A stretch of 64,000 nucleotides of DNA from Sisyra terminalis (GCA_958496175.1 OY292274.1:2666001-2730000), one strand, 5' to 3'. Shown: positions 26,058 through 41,000, counted from the stretch's first letter. The notes: generated from the letters alone by a model not told the origin. Translations and numbers: made by a program.

Positions 26058-29000
26058 AAGAGGTTTTCTTTTATCTGGCATGGTATCATGTCGAAATTAT
26101 ACTTGGTTATCGGTAAATTGCACAAATATCATTTTTTAAATTTTTCCGTTAACATTACAATAGTGTTGAAAGGTTTCGTTGATTTTATCTAAGAACGGCA
26201 TATTTTGAGGTAAACCATTTTTTCCTTTAAACTTTCAATAATAAATTGATTCATTCATAATATATTGGGCTTTCCGCTGAGTTCAAATGTTTTTCTAATT
26301 TCATAAACCATTTGGGCTGACCAAATATCATTAAAAATGAAAAGACTACGGTTTTTACGGCGCTACAATTTGAAGGTGAATTCTTATAGATCTCTACTAA
26401 ATAAATCGGAAAGAAAGAATACATTTGTTCGATATCTCGCTTAGTTTAAGAAATATCGATACTTAAAAATTGAAAAGCGAATTTTATCTTTATCTTTTTT
26501 AGACGGATTTCTGTAAATTTTCAGAAAAGGAGAGGTAATTGTTTACAACTACGAATCCACCTACTTTTGTGTGCTAAAAAACCTATACATAAGGGGACCA
26601 GGGGTAATATCGAAAAATTGTATTCTTTTTTTTTTTTGTTTTATTTTGTCGAAATCTATAAGAATCCATCTTCAGCCTGCAAATCGTAGCGTCGTAAGAA
26701 CCGTAGTCTTACCTTAAAAATAATTAACTTCATTGGAAAAACTGTTAATTTCATTGATAGGGTTAATTTTAGCGGAAAAACCTGCCTGACATAGGTCCTA
26801 TAGCAGCTGTTGCAGCACGTTAAGAAAATAATAAAGATAATCGAGTCATATGACTCGAAAAAAATGAATACGATTTTACTAAAATTGTTCATTTTTTACT
26901 AGTGTCACTCTTATTGACGATACGGAATTATTTCTATAGTTTTGCATGGTTTAGCATGTTTAGTTTAGTTTTTGATCTATTTAGCATGCGAAATTGCAGC
27001 CTCTTTTTTGATGAATCTTGACAACAATTAATACATAATGGTCTGCAGATTTTTGGCTTTGGTGCAATAGAATTTATTGTTCCAAAATTGCTCTCCTTTT
27101 TTTTGTAATAAAGTGATTATTTGGCTTTCTGTTTTGGTGTTTGACGAATCTAAAATGGCTTAAACTTTTGCTAACACCAAATGTCTAAGGAGTTTAGAAT
27201 CATTTGGAACCAAGTTAAGTTTCAAAAGAATTCATCCAAAAAGAAGTTCGGTAATCAATAATAGCGTTTGATTGGTTTTGAATCTAGAAATCTTTATTCA
27301 TTATGTCCCTAAATGTGAAATTTATATTTCAAAAACTGCAATAATATTGGTTATATTCATTATATCAATAAAACTGGTAACCACTATCTGGGTACAAAAC
27401 TAGCTTCATTTACGATGGTAACTAAATGTTTTTTTTCAAATGGTTCAAAGTTTTAATTATGGTAATAATTTTTATTTGCTTAATTTTATAATATTAAATT
27501 ACAGCAAATGACCAGTAATATATTTGAAAATGTATATAACTAGATTAAATAGAAGTTGATAAAATAAAACTTCACTTACAAAACTGAAATTATGCACATT
27601 AAGAAAACTCGGGAATTCGAAAATAATAAATTTATATATTAAAAAAAAACGTAAGTGAAATTGACCTTAAACTTTACAAATATGATATATTCTGTACTGT
27701 CATATATCCGTATCTCATTATTGTCAATCATTGAACGTCCCAAAATTAAATTTTACTCGTCTTTTCTTTAGAAAATTATTCTTTGTTCAAGTTCCCCCAA
27801 GTATACGACAACTCAATAATCAAAGAAACATTTTAAATTGTCGAAATTGTGTTTGGCAGCCTTTCATAGAAATTGGTATTTTATTAAGTATATATCAAAG
27901 GCCAATTTTCTTTTCCAAATTTCTGACAGTTAATGATATTTTTATTTTCTGTATTAAATAACGAAAGAAATATCGGCTTTATCAAACAAGGGCTAATATA
28001 AACCTAAAAAAAGTTATCGAGTTTTGAAAAATACGCTAATATTTAGACATCATAAATCATAACAAAGAATTGAAATTCGATAAGTTCAACGAGTGAATGT
28101 TTAACTCAATTGACTCTTTTCTGGCACAAATACAAATTTTCGAGTTTGGAAATTTTATGTCACCAGTGAAACATCTGAAAAGATAATATCGTATATGCTC
28201 AAAATCCCTACTGAACAAAACAGAATACGAAAAACGAGAATTTTGTAAGCCTTGTAAATATATAGAAGAACGAGTACCTGTATGCTATATTATACGAGTA
28301 TATGGTATGCATTCATGGCTCAAGAAATTTACTATACAGATATAAATTCGCGAAATACAGAATTATTTGATATTTCTTCTAGATAAAATGCAAAAGAACA
28401 AGACACAGACGAGTAGCTGCAATACTTGCAACAAAAATGCACTCATAAAAATCGGAAGGAAAATGCATTCCTACCAATGACTGTATTTAATAAAATATTT
28501 TTCTCAGCTCGTACTTCAACAAGCAAATTGAAATAAATTGAGGTACATAGTTAAATAAAACGAGCTTGCGGAACTTTTAATATTTCATTTTTCAACCAAA
28601 ATATATGCCATATCAAAATAATAACTTTTACGTAACTTTTCCATATAATGATCCAACTAATTTAATTAGTTCTCACCCAAAAATATAATTTATCATTTTA
28701 ATACATATTTTTCTTCAACAAAAATATGGTATAGTTCGCACATATTTCAAAATCTTTGTACAAAAAAATATTTTATACGAATCAATACAGTAAGTTTCAA
28801 AGCTTTTCCCAGTTATTCTCCATGAACAATGAGTCACTGGTTAAAAATAAAGATTTGCATTTTGCTCTCTTTTAAAGAAAATCGCTTTTTACAACTTTTA
28901 ACGAAGAGATTTAACTTTAACAAACTTGTTACTTTTAATTGTTTCTCTCTGTATAAGAACATTTTTTTTATTTCGTTTGCATTTTAATTGAATATTAGAA

Positions 29001-30095
29001 TTTTAAATAAATTAAATATCTAGAAATCACCAAAAAATCATATTTTTGGTTGATGTGTATTGGCTTGGTGACTTTGTTGGCAGTACATAATCATAAGAAG
29101 TTCAAATGTTATTAATATATTATTTGTAACTACAAAGCAGAAGAATGATGTATCAAATTGAATATTGTTCATATTATCCGCATTTACCTGTACTTTAATT
29201 ATTTTTTTCTTTTTCCTGAGCTCTCAAGGGAGATTTACAACCTTAGAAAGGATAAGTATTGTCCTTTTGTTGTTCCCCATTAAGCTCCTTAAGAGCTTTG
29301 TAGCGAAGCAATCGTATTAATTTTTGTGGACTCAATAAGAAAATCAAAAACAAGGTTTTAAAAAAAGAATTCATATTTTAAGTTTTTGAATTCTACAATG
29401 AGATTATAGCTCAAAATTAAAGATTTTTAAACTGGTTGTTATTACATATACAAATTATTATAGGGACATACGTTTATATAACTACTGGTCGATACCTACA
29501 CATGGCTCTGTCTAGGTAAAGTTCAGATTTAACGTCTCCCGTAAAATATAGAGGTTGTTACAATTGTTTTTAATTTAAAAAATCCCTCATAATTAAAAAA
29601 AAAAAGATTCCAAAAGCGAGTTTATATTTAACAATTAGTTAAAATAAAAAAAATATTAGTGATTTATTTTTATTTAAATTGAAAAAATATCCAATGATAC
29701 TACAAATGCCTATATAAAATGTATTTTTTCATCCCTTAGTTATATATAGAAGATATATGTCATTATCCTTAGTTACCCATTAAATGAAATAGGTAAAATC
29801 TTACCCGATCGGTAAAATGGGACAAAAAGCGCACATGTTGTAAAAAAGGGGAATTCATAATACTTCAATACTTTGCTTGTTATCCCAAACCAGGCAAAAG
29901 TTAAGAAACACTACTACTTATGACATCACAAATAAGCTTATTAAAAAGAAAAATATTCCTAAACTTCAACTCGGTAACAGTACAGTCCTTATAGGCCCAA
30001 TAGATTACAAAAATTGTACCCATATTTTTCCAAAACTAGTTTTTTTCATTTGCAGATTCATGAGGTTTTTCATCATTCATCACGTTATGGTCACA
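26058..30095. other. Intergenic AT-rich stretch, no gene supported
   Basis: Several frames of 60-80 codons occur (26656-26892 -, 27731-27961 +, 29877-30122 +), none recognisable and none flanked by a convincing exon structure. A short GC-richer patch lies at about 29,215-29,320. Confidence 0.42.
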
Positions 30096-30525
30096 ATCAA
30101 AATTATATTATCTTCATCATAGATGATAACATTCAGATCTCAGCTTTTATTTTTTTAAATAAGAAGACAATTCAGGTTGTTTAAGATCAGTTTTTTTATT
30201 TAATATTTTTTATTATTCAATTAGCTACGTTTCGTTACGTATCGTTACTTCATCAGGCTTCTATAAAAAATTTAATTAATTACAAAATATGTCAATCATA
30301 AACAACCTGAATTGTCTTCTTAATGATTGAAATATTTTGTAATTAATTTAATTTTTTATAGAAGCCTGATGAAGTTACGATACGTAATAAAACGTAGCTA
30401 ATTGAATAATAAAAATATTAAATAAAAAAACCGATCTTAAACAACCTGAATTGTCTTCTTATTTAAATAAATAAAAACTGAGATCTGAATGTTATCATCT
30501 ATGATGAAGATAATATAATTTTGAT
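30096..30525. mobile_element. Foldback family H, two-armed copy (about 430 bp)
   Basis: An outer inverted repeat begins with ATCAAAATTATATTATCTTC on the left and its reverse complement on the right. It runs through AGATGATAACATTCAGATCT, the AACAACCTGAATTGTCTTCT segment and the GAAACG...TCATCAGGCTTCT core on both arms. The centre (about 30,285-30,345) contains an extra AACAACCTGAATTGTCTTCT block, so one copy appears nested or rearranged inside another. No protein is encoded. Confidence 0.82.
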
Positions 30526-33180
30526 CAAAAAAATTATCTTCATCATTGAATTTTGATTTCATAGCATACATAATGTAAATAGCTAGGTCTTTATACACTC
30601 ATGGAATATGCAAAAGCTCTATTCTTTAACTGGAACCTCAAACTCTTCTAAATTTACTACTTATTTTTTCATATATGCCCGTAAAAAGAATATGAAAACC
30701 TTAAAAACGTTTAGAAAACCAAAATATAGATTATCTAGTACTACAAATACTGTATTGTTGCAACAGTATAATAGTTTTCACTTAATTGTTATGAATCTAC
30801 AAAAAATTTCTGCCAGCGGTAAGAACATCTACTATTGATTATGATTTGATATATTCGATATTGATCTGAAATCTTTTTCAATATCATTCGAGCTTATTTA
30901 CTCTTCAGTTTAAATTTTAATTAAATAAAACGAGTCTGAGCTTAAACCAATTGCCTAGTTTAAAAATAAATCCCAGATTTTAGTTTGTTAAAACTTTGAT
31001 TACATTACAAATACTTTTGCAACATTGAAAAAATTGGTGAAAGCATAATAATATTTTCCCCAAAAGAAAATAAAAACAAGCTTTAATTTTAAAGCTTTAT
31101 ATTGTATGGAGAAACTGACGTTGCTTTTTTTTTACATAACACAATCGGATTAATATACGTTTGTTTTATTTTTTTTTTCAAATTAAGGCTGATGTAATCA
31201 CATAGGCCAATATTTAAATAGAGATGTGTGGTACGTATATATTGGTTATTGATTGAACCAAAATTGCTGATTAGGAACATTAACCTATTTTTTTTTCAAA
31301 AGCTTTTCAAGAAAGATACACTCGAAGCTCACACCCAAGCTCGAGATCTTTGTGCATACTTCTTCGTATATTACTCGAGTGAAAAAAGCTGCGAACGAAA
31401 AAAATCATTAAATATTTTATAAGTAGATTTTTTAATGACATGAATGTTTAAGTTCTTTGAAAATCCGCTACGCTTATAATTTAACGACTTAATCTTTTTT
31501 TCGTTTTTTTTCCAATTACGAAAATTGAAGAGTGATATATCTATAGAATTATTCTATTAATCAACTGAAAGAATTATTTAAGACTTAATTAACTTTCGAC
31601 CCGATATCTTGCCTCATCATTCACTATACTGCAAAACAAACGTGTGTCAATACTACACGTATACTCTCTAATTAAGAAAAAAAAAACTATTGAAATAGTA
31701 TTTTCAATAATATCTTCATTAATTTCAATAAAAATTTTATCCTACACTTACTTCATTTTGAATTATTAATATTACTATCTACATAGTAAATAGATTGAAT
31801 TAATGAAGTTTTCTATATGTTTTTATAGTAAAATTATTTATCTTTTCAGTTAATAGATTTTTTTTAATAAAATAAAAAATCCTTCTATAATAATTTTCTG
31901 AATTTTTACGGAAAGAATAGGTATTACCTACATAGAAAGCTTTTTGACAAAGTATATTATATTATTTGAACATTGTATAATTTTATTGTTTTCTGAACAG
32001 ACTTTTACGTATTCTGTATTTAAACGAGTTTTACAATCAGAAATCAAATAATTTTTTTCATTACCTCTGTAATTTAGTATTTTTTTCAAACCCTTTGAAC
32101 GTTTTTGTCTCACATTTCTAAAATTACTTGTTTTAAAATTCAACATTTGATAATGAATGTACCAAATTACTATATTTTTAATTTTCACTGCAATACTACA
32201 AAGCACATTTTTTTGGAATTCAGGGATTTGTTTATTGGTTCCCTCAGTCAAAATCAATAAATAAAGCAAGACTTTATAAATAGAGGTCTGAACGGTTGTT
32301 GATTAAATTAAATATCAAATAAAAATTGTATATAATTCTTTTATAACTCGTTTTTGAAATAAACCTCTGATGTTTTCATTTTCATTTCATGGAAAAATCT
32401 CAAGAAAATACTAACATTTCAATAGATTGAATAAAACCTCAATTCCAATTTTCTTTCCAAACCAATACAATTTTCTATTTGAAATATAAAACAAAACTTT
32501 TATATGACTCTAATAACGTAAATATGCCCCTACATCATCTTTTTCGTTTTCTTTTGCAAAGTTCAAACAATCGATTCTACACAATAATAATAATAAAAAG
32601 AAAGTATACTATACTATTGTATTTAACCTGGTGGTATTTTTAGCAAAAACGGAAGATGGATTTTTTAAAAATAAAACAACATTCAACGCAGAATTGGAAA
32701 TCTACTTTTTTCAACGCGTAATGGGGGACGAACGTACGAAATGATTAATATTTAGTTTTCTAAATCAAATTTTTAAAATTTGGTGTTAACATTTCCTTAA
32801 GCTCAACTTAATCTTTCGGTACTTTTGTGTTATCCTTCTCAATAATCACTGCTTATCGAATATTAAATTTCTAAGATACAAATTAAGGGCTTCCACTAAG
32901 AAAACTTAAAAGCGCTGCGATTATCCGAAAATCGTTTAGTTCCAAACTAAATCTAAGATATTTCATTCTTTGAGACGATTAAGTTTTCATTTGAAGAAAT
33001 AAAAAGTTTTTGGTAAATTGCAAAATTTGGAATAAACAAGAAAATATTACACAAGAAATCTACGTTTCACGTGGTATTGATAAGATCTATAAAACGATGG
33101 ATAGTTAATCTAATTAAAAGTGAAAGATTTTGATTGAATTTCTGTTATGGAAACGAAGAAGAAAAATATTAAAGTTTCCT
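30526..33180. other. Intergenic AT-rich stretch, nothing supported
   Basis: No recognisable gene or repeat. The 113-codon minus frame at 31928-32269 and others are unrecognised and AT-driven. Confidence 0.42.
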
Positions 33181-33199
33181 TGACACGCGAGTTCCGTTA

Positions 33200-33860
33200 G
33201 AGAAACAATTTAACTATTTGAAAATTGTTGAAAAATGACGACAACCAAGAGCAGCGTGACAAGTTAGCGAAAGAAAAATGTGCAGTGAAAATGAAATGAC
33301 ATGCAATTTCAAAGGTGTTAAGAAAGTTGTTCTTGTAAAAAAAGAAAAAATCGGACTAGCGCTTTTGGGCGCACCTTTCATACGTACGTACCGCATTTGA
33401 GAAGCACATGCAAAACGCGGCTTGGCAAGCGCAAGATAGTACGAAAGTACCGACATTAGAACAGCAAAAAAAAAATTAAGAACACCCCAAAAAAAAAAAA
33501 AATTAAAAATATTTTTTTCAGTAATATTAATTAACCGCCCGCCAAATACTTACATGGTACATAATCAAACTCCCACACACGGCTATTGTAACTCCATTTC
33601 ATATATTGATCTCAATCCCACTATTTCACCTGCTCACGACCGACAGTACACTTCTCTTCTGGGAAACTTATTCCCAGTTTACAACAACGGTACTCAGGGC
33701 AGGGAACAATGTATTTCCCTAACAAGCATTTTCATGCTAGTAGCGACGTACACTCTACACTAGCTCATGCGTACGTGAGCTACATCAACGTTCGGAAAAT
33801 CAATTACGAATTCGTAGACGTTGAACCGTTAGACTTCGCAACGTACAAATTGAACTTGCT
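33200..33860 (-). promoter_or_regulatory. Less AT-rich island with candidate minus-strand 5' exon
   Basis: This island is clearly richer in G and C than the surrounding 30 kb and contains many CG dinucleotides (ACGTACG, GCGTACGTGAGC words). On the minus strand a segment descending from about 33,850 ends at 33554 with CCAT followed by GTAAGTATT, a near-ideal splice donor. Together these suggest a promoter and a non-coding first exon of a minus-strand gene whose remaining exons lie left of the window. No coding sequence can be assigned, so this is an inference. Confidence 0.35.
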
Positions 33861-36000
33861 TTTCCCTGACTGATTTTTCTCGCAACAATTCAATCATATT
33901 CTTCACATAACATCATATTGATTTTAAAAACAATAACTTACACCAAAAAAAAAACCCACCCGCAATAGAAAAATAATACATTTCTCGCATGCCCCCTACA
34001 AACCAATCAATGCAAAATAACAACCTCTTCAACTAGTTCAAACTTTCAAATGCATCACATAATAAACGAAACAACATAACGTAAAGTTTAATCAAAAATG
34101 AAAATTGAATCATAATCCCAAAAAAAAACCTTTTTAATGCATCAATCACTGTAGTACCGTTAAAGACACTAAAAATTCAAAATATAACACATTATGTAAA
34201 GGATTTACAAAATAAAAATGTCGCATAATGAATTGCATTCTTCAAAAATCTTATTAAATTTTTACCATTTTATATTATTTACCGTGGATTCGTAAAAGCT
34301 GGTGAATGAAGAAACATTTTTTTTCCGACAAATATTTTTCCATGACTTATCTATACACTTTTCATTGGAAACTTACATGTCTAATATTTATTTATTTACC
34401 CTTAAACTTGCATTAAACATTAGAACGGTACTGATAGACCAAGTCGGACTAACATATAATTACATTAGTCAACAATTATATATTTAACACAATGCAAGCG
34501 TTATAAAACTGCTAATATTGACTTATAATTAAGACAAGCTGATCCTTTATAAAAATTTTAGTATGGCACAAATTTAATAAATACTGTTAAGTACACATCA
34601 ATTTATACGTAATATTTTTTACTTTGATTTTTCTTGATTATTTTTAAAAAAAAATCAAGGAATTAAATGAAAACTGTTTGACTTAATTTTAAATTCGTGA
34701 AATTTTTGAACAAAAGTTTTGTGTGCTTTAAATCGCATTTATTTATTTTATTTTTAATATTTGTAATACTCTTTTTATGATTCGCATAACATGCTGAAAA
34801 CAATCGTCAAATCTTCATTGTCTATAATGAGAAGCAATTTTATTTCTACCGTATTAGTGTATGCTTTAACAGAGTTAAAACTTTTACTGTTTTACCAAAA
34901 CATAAATAACAAAAAATAATTTTAGAAAAAGTTAAAATGTTCAAAATGCTTTTCTGTCTGTTCCAAGTTTCCCCAATATTTTTATTTAAATATAAAAAAA
35001 GTAATTAAATTATACAGATATGATATATTTATCTTAATCATTGCAATTGATAAACTACAGTGCCTTTAATGAAACCATTTAATGACAAAGAATGTCATTT
35101 CATCTTGTCTCTTTTTCTTCAATTAAAATATAAAAATGACATAATAATACAAGTTTTTTTTTGAAATCTCATTCCCATTGTTTCCACATAGGCACAGAAT
35201 AATTAGAAGTTCCAAGACTTACAAGAGGTTTACTAGCGAAGCGCCTCAAGCAATAAATTTTAACCCCTTTTACATAAACAATGAAACGAGGCGTAGTTAA
35301 TTTTGTATTATACGCTACATACATTGAAAATTTTAGAACAGTACAAACATACACAGATTAATTCTCAATTAAACATAACCAATCGTATTTAATTTGTATA
35401 CAACTATCGCATTAAAACCAAAGTTATTTAAAATTAAGACCTTTTTCGACTAGTGTGAAAAAGTTTATTTTCAAATATTTTCCAAATTAAATTAAAACGA
35501 TTAATATAAACTGTAAGTGAAAGTCAAGCAGTAAATCATTTAAATATTTGTTTTTGGCTGAATGTCGGTGAATATTCATGACATTCACTGAAGAACTTGA
35601 ATTATATTTAAGTAAAATAATAATTATGAACATATACACTCTCATATTATTAAATGTTTCTAGAAAAAAAAATGAAAACATTAATTGCTTTGCAAAAATA
35701 TATTGATATTGCGAATTGTTATAATTGAGTATTTATTAATTTATGTTAGTTAATGTCCTCAAATATATAATATCTTGTTTATTTGTTGAAATAAAATTTT
35801 AAAATTTCCGCCTCCATCAGAAAGCTTAATTGCAACGACATACACTGCGTGCACTTTTTTACACTGCCTTCACGCATGCCCATTTGGTATTCAAATGTCA
35901 AACACTATCAAACGCCGTAAAAGCCGTAAATCATAGCCGTACATGTTTCCAAATATTTATATGGATAAATATCATAATTATATCCTTAATTGAAATATTT
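33861..36000. other. Intergenic stretch upstream of MED22
   Basis: AT-rich with no supported gene up to about 35,800. The last 200 bp (35,810-36,000) are less AT-rich and probably hold the MED22 promoter and 5' leader. The plus frame at 35830-36021 is in this leader and ends just before the MED22 start codon, so it is not taken as a gene. Confidence 0.45.
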
Positions 36001-36023
36001 TATTTCATTATAAAATCCTAAAA

Positions 36024-36581
36024 ATGGCTAATATTAGAAATTTGCCGCAATCAAAAGAAGCGTTATTGAAATCTTATACCACTCGATTAAAAGATGATGT
36101 GAAGAGTATGCTTGAAAATTTCGAAGGTGACTTTTTTTTTAATTAATTCCCACAATAAAATCCAAAACAATAACTACTTTTTCTTTCAGAAATAGTCAAG
36201 TTAGCGAAAGGTGAAAATGAAACACAATTATCTCGAATGACACAATGTGAACAAGACACTTATGAAATGCATGTTCGAGCTGCCAATATTGTGCGAGCTG
36301 GCGAATCTTTGATGAAACTAGTTTCAGACATTAAACAATACTTAATTTTAAACGATTTTCCTTCAGTCAATGAAGCCATAACGCAAAACTCCAAACTATT
36401 CAGGTAAATGTAGTCAATATCTTTAAAATTATGTGCCTACTTTTTCAAATGTGCCTTTTCCAATTTACTTTTTAGAACAAAACAAGCAGAGTGTGATCAG
36501 AAATTAATGAGCCTCCGAGATGATATGGCTTGTGATTTATATGACTTAGAAGAAGAATATTATACTAGTATGTTTAAGTAA
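36024..36581 (+). CDS. MED22: Mediator complex subunit 22
   Basis: Three exons, 36024-36126, 36190-36403 and 36476-36581, join in phase to a 140-residue protein. The introns are about 60-70 bp with GT-AG ends. The protein reads like the MED22 (SURF5) family throughout: an N-terminal [19 protein letters not shown] stretch, the central block [20 protein letters not shown], then [11 protein letters not shown], and a C-terminal acidic [10 protein letters not shown]. Length matches the family (about 140 residues). MED22 is a small helical subunit of the Mediator head module and pairs with MED11 to link activators to RNA polymerase II in the nucleus. The start is the ATG before [10 protein letters not shown]; no in-frame alternative is better. 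An AATAAA lies at 36591-36596, 10 bp past the stop. Confidence 0.95.
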
Positions 36582-36599
36582 AGTTTAGTTAATAAAATA

Positions 36600-38016
36600 A
36601 ATTATTTTGTATTCTATTTAATACTATTTACATTATCGATTCAATTGAATTTAAAACACCTAATACCTATTTTTAACCTGCTTTTAATCACAATAGTCAC
36701 CCAAAAAAGATCCCTCTTCCACGATGTAAGTCATTTCTATAAAAATAGTCAAGACCTAGGGTATAATACCGTAGTGAAATAATGTGTGCACTGACTACTT
36801 TTTACTTTAATCAAGGTAGACCGAATTGTGACAAACATTACATGATTATTTTAAATTTTGGTCTGCAATTATCTTCAACATTGAATTCTAATTTAGAAAT
36901 ATTTATTTCATTATAATATCTCATTCTTCTGTTACATATTTTTGTGTCCGACTTTTATATTCATAAAGACGCGGGAATATAGCCTCATCTTTGTACAATG
37001 ATTAATTTCATTTCTTAAATTTATAGGTACCCCTCCCGTTTTATCAGTAAGTTAAAAGCATTCACATAACCATAAAGTACCGGTTGTTTTTAGCAAATAC
37101 TATGAGAAATATTATTAGTATTTACGTTTTGGTATTATGTAATTTTGAGGCATGAAGAATTAACTGATATTTAATATTAACTTGATAATTCATTGATTTC
37201 AACGAAAAAAAAAAAAATGAAAATAGGATCTAAACTGGCACAATATAATTTTACTTAGCGAAAATATATTATAATATGATAACTCTCCAGTTTCTTTAAA
37301 CAAAAAAAAAATCCAATCATAAACTCGTTAAAACACAATACCAAAGCTTATATGATGTATTTTGTTTCAATTCATCTGTCGTTATTTTTATGTAATTATA
37401 CTTGAATGATATGCAATAAAACATGAAAAGAATAATTTTAAGCAAAAGGATCATAATAAAAAATCATACAAAATTTTAACTGATAATGTAATAAGATCAT
37501 TTTATTAGGCTATGAAATTCTCGTAACATTATCTTATAAAAAATTAATAAATTATAAAATTTTGATTTGGAATGAAACATTCACTTTTAGAAATCACAAT
37601 AAACCAATTGAAATACCTAACTGAATCCAATCAGTAAATTACTAAATATAATAATAAAAAAATAGGCTAAGTTACAGAAAGTAATACAAATAGCTTGGTT
37701 TAACGCTAAAGTACATATAGAAATCACACATAAACCATTTTTTAAGTCTAAAGATTGTTTTAGAAACATGTATGTAATTCAATTTTATTCACGGAATATT
37801 TGGCAGTAAAAATTGAACGTTTTTAATTATTTCATTTTAATATGAATAGAGACAATTTGTCTTGTTATCACAGAATATTTCAGACCTAGAAGAAAAGCCA
37901 AAGCCATTTTTAATTGAAAATATCTTTGGTCGAATTAAAAGGAAAAAAATAGTAAATATAAAATTGCCATTTTTAGAAAGTATTTGGCAGAACTTGTCTA
38001 TTATGAAAATGCCAAA
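36600..38016. other. Intergenic region between MED22 and KLHL5 3' ends
   Basis: No gene is supported. It holds the 3' flanks of the two tail-to-tail genes. On the minus strand an AATAAA at 37784-37789, about 230 bp past the KLHL5 stop, is a plausible polyadenylation signal. The plus frame at 37862-38047 overlaps the end of KLHL5 and is rejected. Confidence 0.5.
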
Positions 38017-41000
38017 TCATTTTATTGGAGATAAGATGGATCGTTGAGGAGCAACTGCAACAACAGAAGCCGCTGCCCGACCTGTAAGTAACGGAGTCAA
38101 TACACGCCATTCGTTGGAATGAGGATCGTATTCTTCAACGGTTTGAAGATAACTATTCCCATCATAGCCTCCGATGGCTAAGATTTTATCACCCAATAAA
38201 CAGGCCGCGACGGCGTCTCGTTTTCCTGAAAGCGATGCCACCACTGTCCAAGTATCGGTTCCAGGATCGTATCGTTCAACGCAATCGAAACGAGATGCGG
38301 ATGGATTACTAGCAGGAGCATCATGTCCTCCAATCGCATATAAAAATCCATTAGCAACTGCTACCCCAACTCCACCACGTCTCTTTAACATTGGGCTGCA
38401 GATAGTCCAACGATTTGTATGAGGATCGTAACATTCTACAGATTTTAAGCAAGCACTTCCATCTCTTCCACCAACAGCATATAACCGACCATTTAACACT
38501 GCAATTCCTGCGGTAGAACGTTGGCACGACATTTGCGCAACATAACTCCAAGTACGTGCAACTGGATCCCAACTTATCAAAAAATAAATATACAAACAAA
38601 TAATTATACTCAAAAAATATATGAAAAATAAACTACCGTTCAACTGTATTTAAGTAGCTCCATCCATCATGACCTCCGACAGCATATAAAGGCCCACCTA
38701 ATACTGCAACACCTAATCCGTGTCTCGGAGTTTCCATTTGAGGCAAAACAGTCCATGTTCCATTAACAATATCTAAACATTCAACTGAATTCAAAGTTTT
38801 TAGTCCATCACGACCTCCACAAATAACAAGTTTATCCCCTAACATTGCAACGCCGAATTGTAATCTTCTTTTACTCATATTAGCTAAAATTTAAAAAGGT
38901 GTTTTATATAATTATATACCTAACATTTTTATGAGATTTTACCAAAAACTGTCCAAGAATTAGTTCTTGGACAATACTGTTCGATGGACGTAGCGCCTTT
39001 ATTAGCATCCATTCCACCAACCACAAGTAAAGTACCTCGAGTAGCTTTGCGTGGTCGAGTTCGAAACGAGGTCATTTGTGGACGTCTTTCCGGAAGTAAA
39101 TGCCATTTAAATGCTTCCATAATCAGCTGCTGACATGTTTGGTCAGAACCACATGCAATTTCCACACAATCCGCTATAAACTATTTAAGAAATTGTAAAA
39201 TCTCTACTTAAAAATGTGAAGGTTTTCCTTACTGAAGGTTCAAGCAATGGTAATTTAACCAGAGCTAGCAACCGCGGTAAGTGCTGTTGACGATTGTTAC
39301 TATCGTGTCGGATCCAATTAATTAATGCATTGAAAATATCCTGCTCCGATGGAACGTTTAAATCGTCATTTGCTAATAAAGTAGCGATTTGATTAGCTGA
39401 TAGTTGTAGAAATTCTTGATTGCGAACAACCTGTAATTTAAAATTCAAACTTAAATTATAACGAATAAAATATTTCAAAAATTTTCTTACTTGCATAAAA
39501 TGTTCACTAATATATGCCAAAGCTTGAGCTAGCAATTCAGAACAACTTTGATGTTCTGCAAATAGTGAAATTCCCAAACAATTACTTGGATGCAATTGAT
39601 GAGCAAGGAATGCACAACAAGCCTGAGTAACGGCCTCGAGTTGTAGTAAACAAGCCGTCGCCAGCAAAGTTTCGATGGAATCCTCTCGGAGTTCTATTTA
39701 AAAATGATATAATGTACAATTAAGTGCTAAAAATCAATTGTAGGAAAATGAGTTTAGTAAAGACAATTACTAATAGTACAATAATAAATTGCGTCTTCTT
39801 CAGGTGATTTCAACATTATCTACACCTATACAACTGTTGTCAAGAATGAATTTGTTTTAATATCTTTTCTTAACATTTTGGTTCCAATTTGTAATCATTA
39901 AATTCAAAATAATTAAAATAATAAATTACATTTAAAAAAATTACAGATGACTTTTAGTCAAGAATTTTCATCGTTTAGATGTGCCATTTCTGTTGTGTAA
40001 ATCTTTACATGATGTATCTTGTTATATTGTCATAGACGAGTTTTGGAGGATTTTAAATAACGATAGGATAAATGGAGATGGTTGAAAGGATTGTGTTTGA
40101 AACTCTTTCAACTACAGCAAAAAAAATATATAAATAATTATGGCCCTTTCTGAGTTACGTATATACGACTTATGTATTCTAAGTATTAAATCATATATTT
40201 TTAACTCTTTGGAGTTAAAAGACTCAAATATCTCTCTTCTTCTCCCATTAAGCTTACTTCTCTCTAAAATCCCGCAATGTTCATCGTATGCAATATAACA
40301 AAGTACATAATTATAAAGACATCGTAAAATGCATGTTTACCTTAATAATCATCATTATTAATTAAAAAAAAAAGGACGATAGTAGAAATATTATAAATAA
40401 TACTTTTACTTATGATTATTACATATTGGGATTGTAATTTTTTTATTCGCTGGAGTCGAAAAACTTTCACACATCTCCTTCGCTTTTCCAATAACCACAC
40501 AATAGGCAACTATGGAAATACAGTGAAGTAAATAGTTATAAAGATAATACAGGGTAAAATATATTGAATAATGTGGTAAGAAAAAGGCTTAAGTCCATTT
40601 TAGAACAGTCAAATCTCGTAGCATTGTATTTTCGACTTCGTTTTTTATTCTTATCGCGATTTTTTTGTTAGTCCAATTCTAATATGGTGTAATTGTCTCT
40701 TTTGTGACTTTATTTTCATTATGAACCGATTTATTCGCGAATAAAATTAAAAACAAAGTTGAAAATCCGGCTAAATTTCCCAGATTTAACTATTCAAAAA
40801 GGGACTTGAGCCAAGAAAAATGTTATATCTCCTTCGCCTTGAAATTACTACTGCTGCAATGCTTGGGAGTAGGGACATTCCGATACAAGTAAGTATGAGT
40901 ATGTACCCGATACTTTTGTTTCGATACCAAATACTTTTAACATCGATATAAATCTTGCGATACTAACTACTATCAAAATGAAGGTAGTTGGTATCGAATC

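Noticed and set aside
38017..38643. Single 208-codon frame taken as a gene
   Set aside because: Its first residues are intron translation; the true exon begins at 38572 after a TAAG acceptor and is the last of seven KLHL5 exons.
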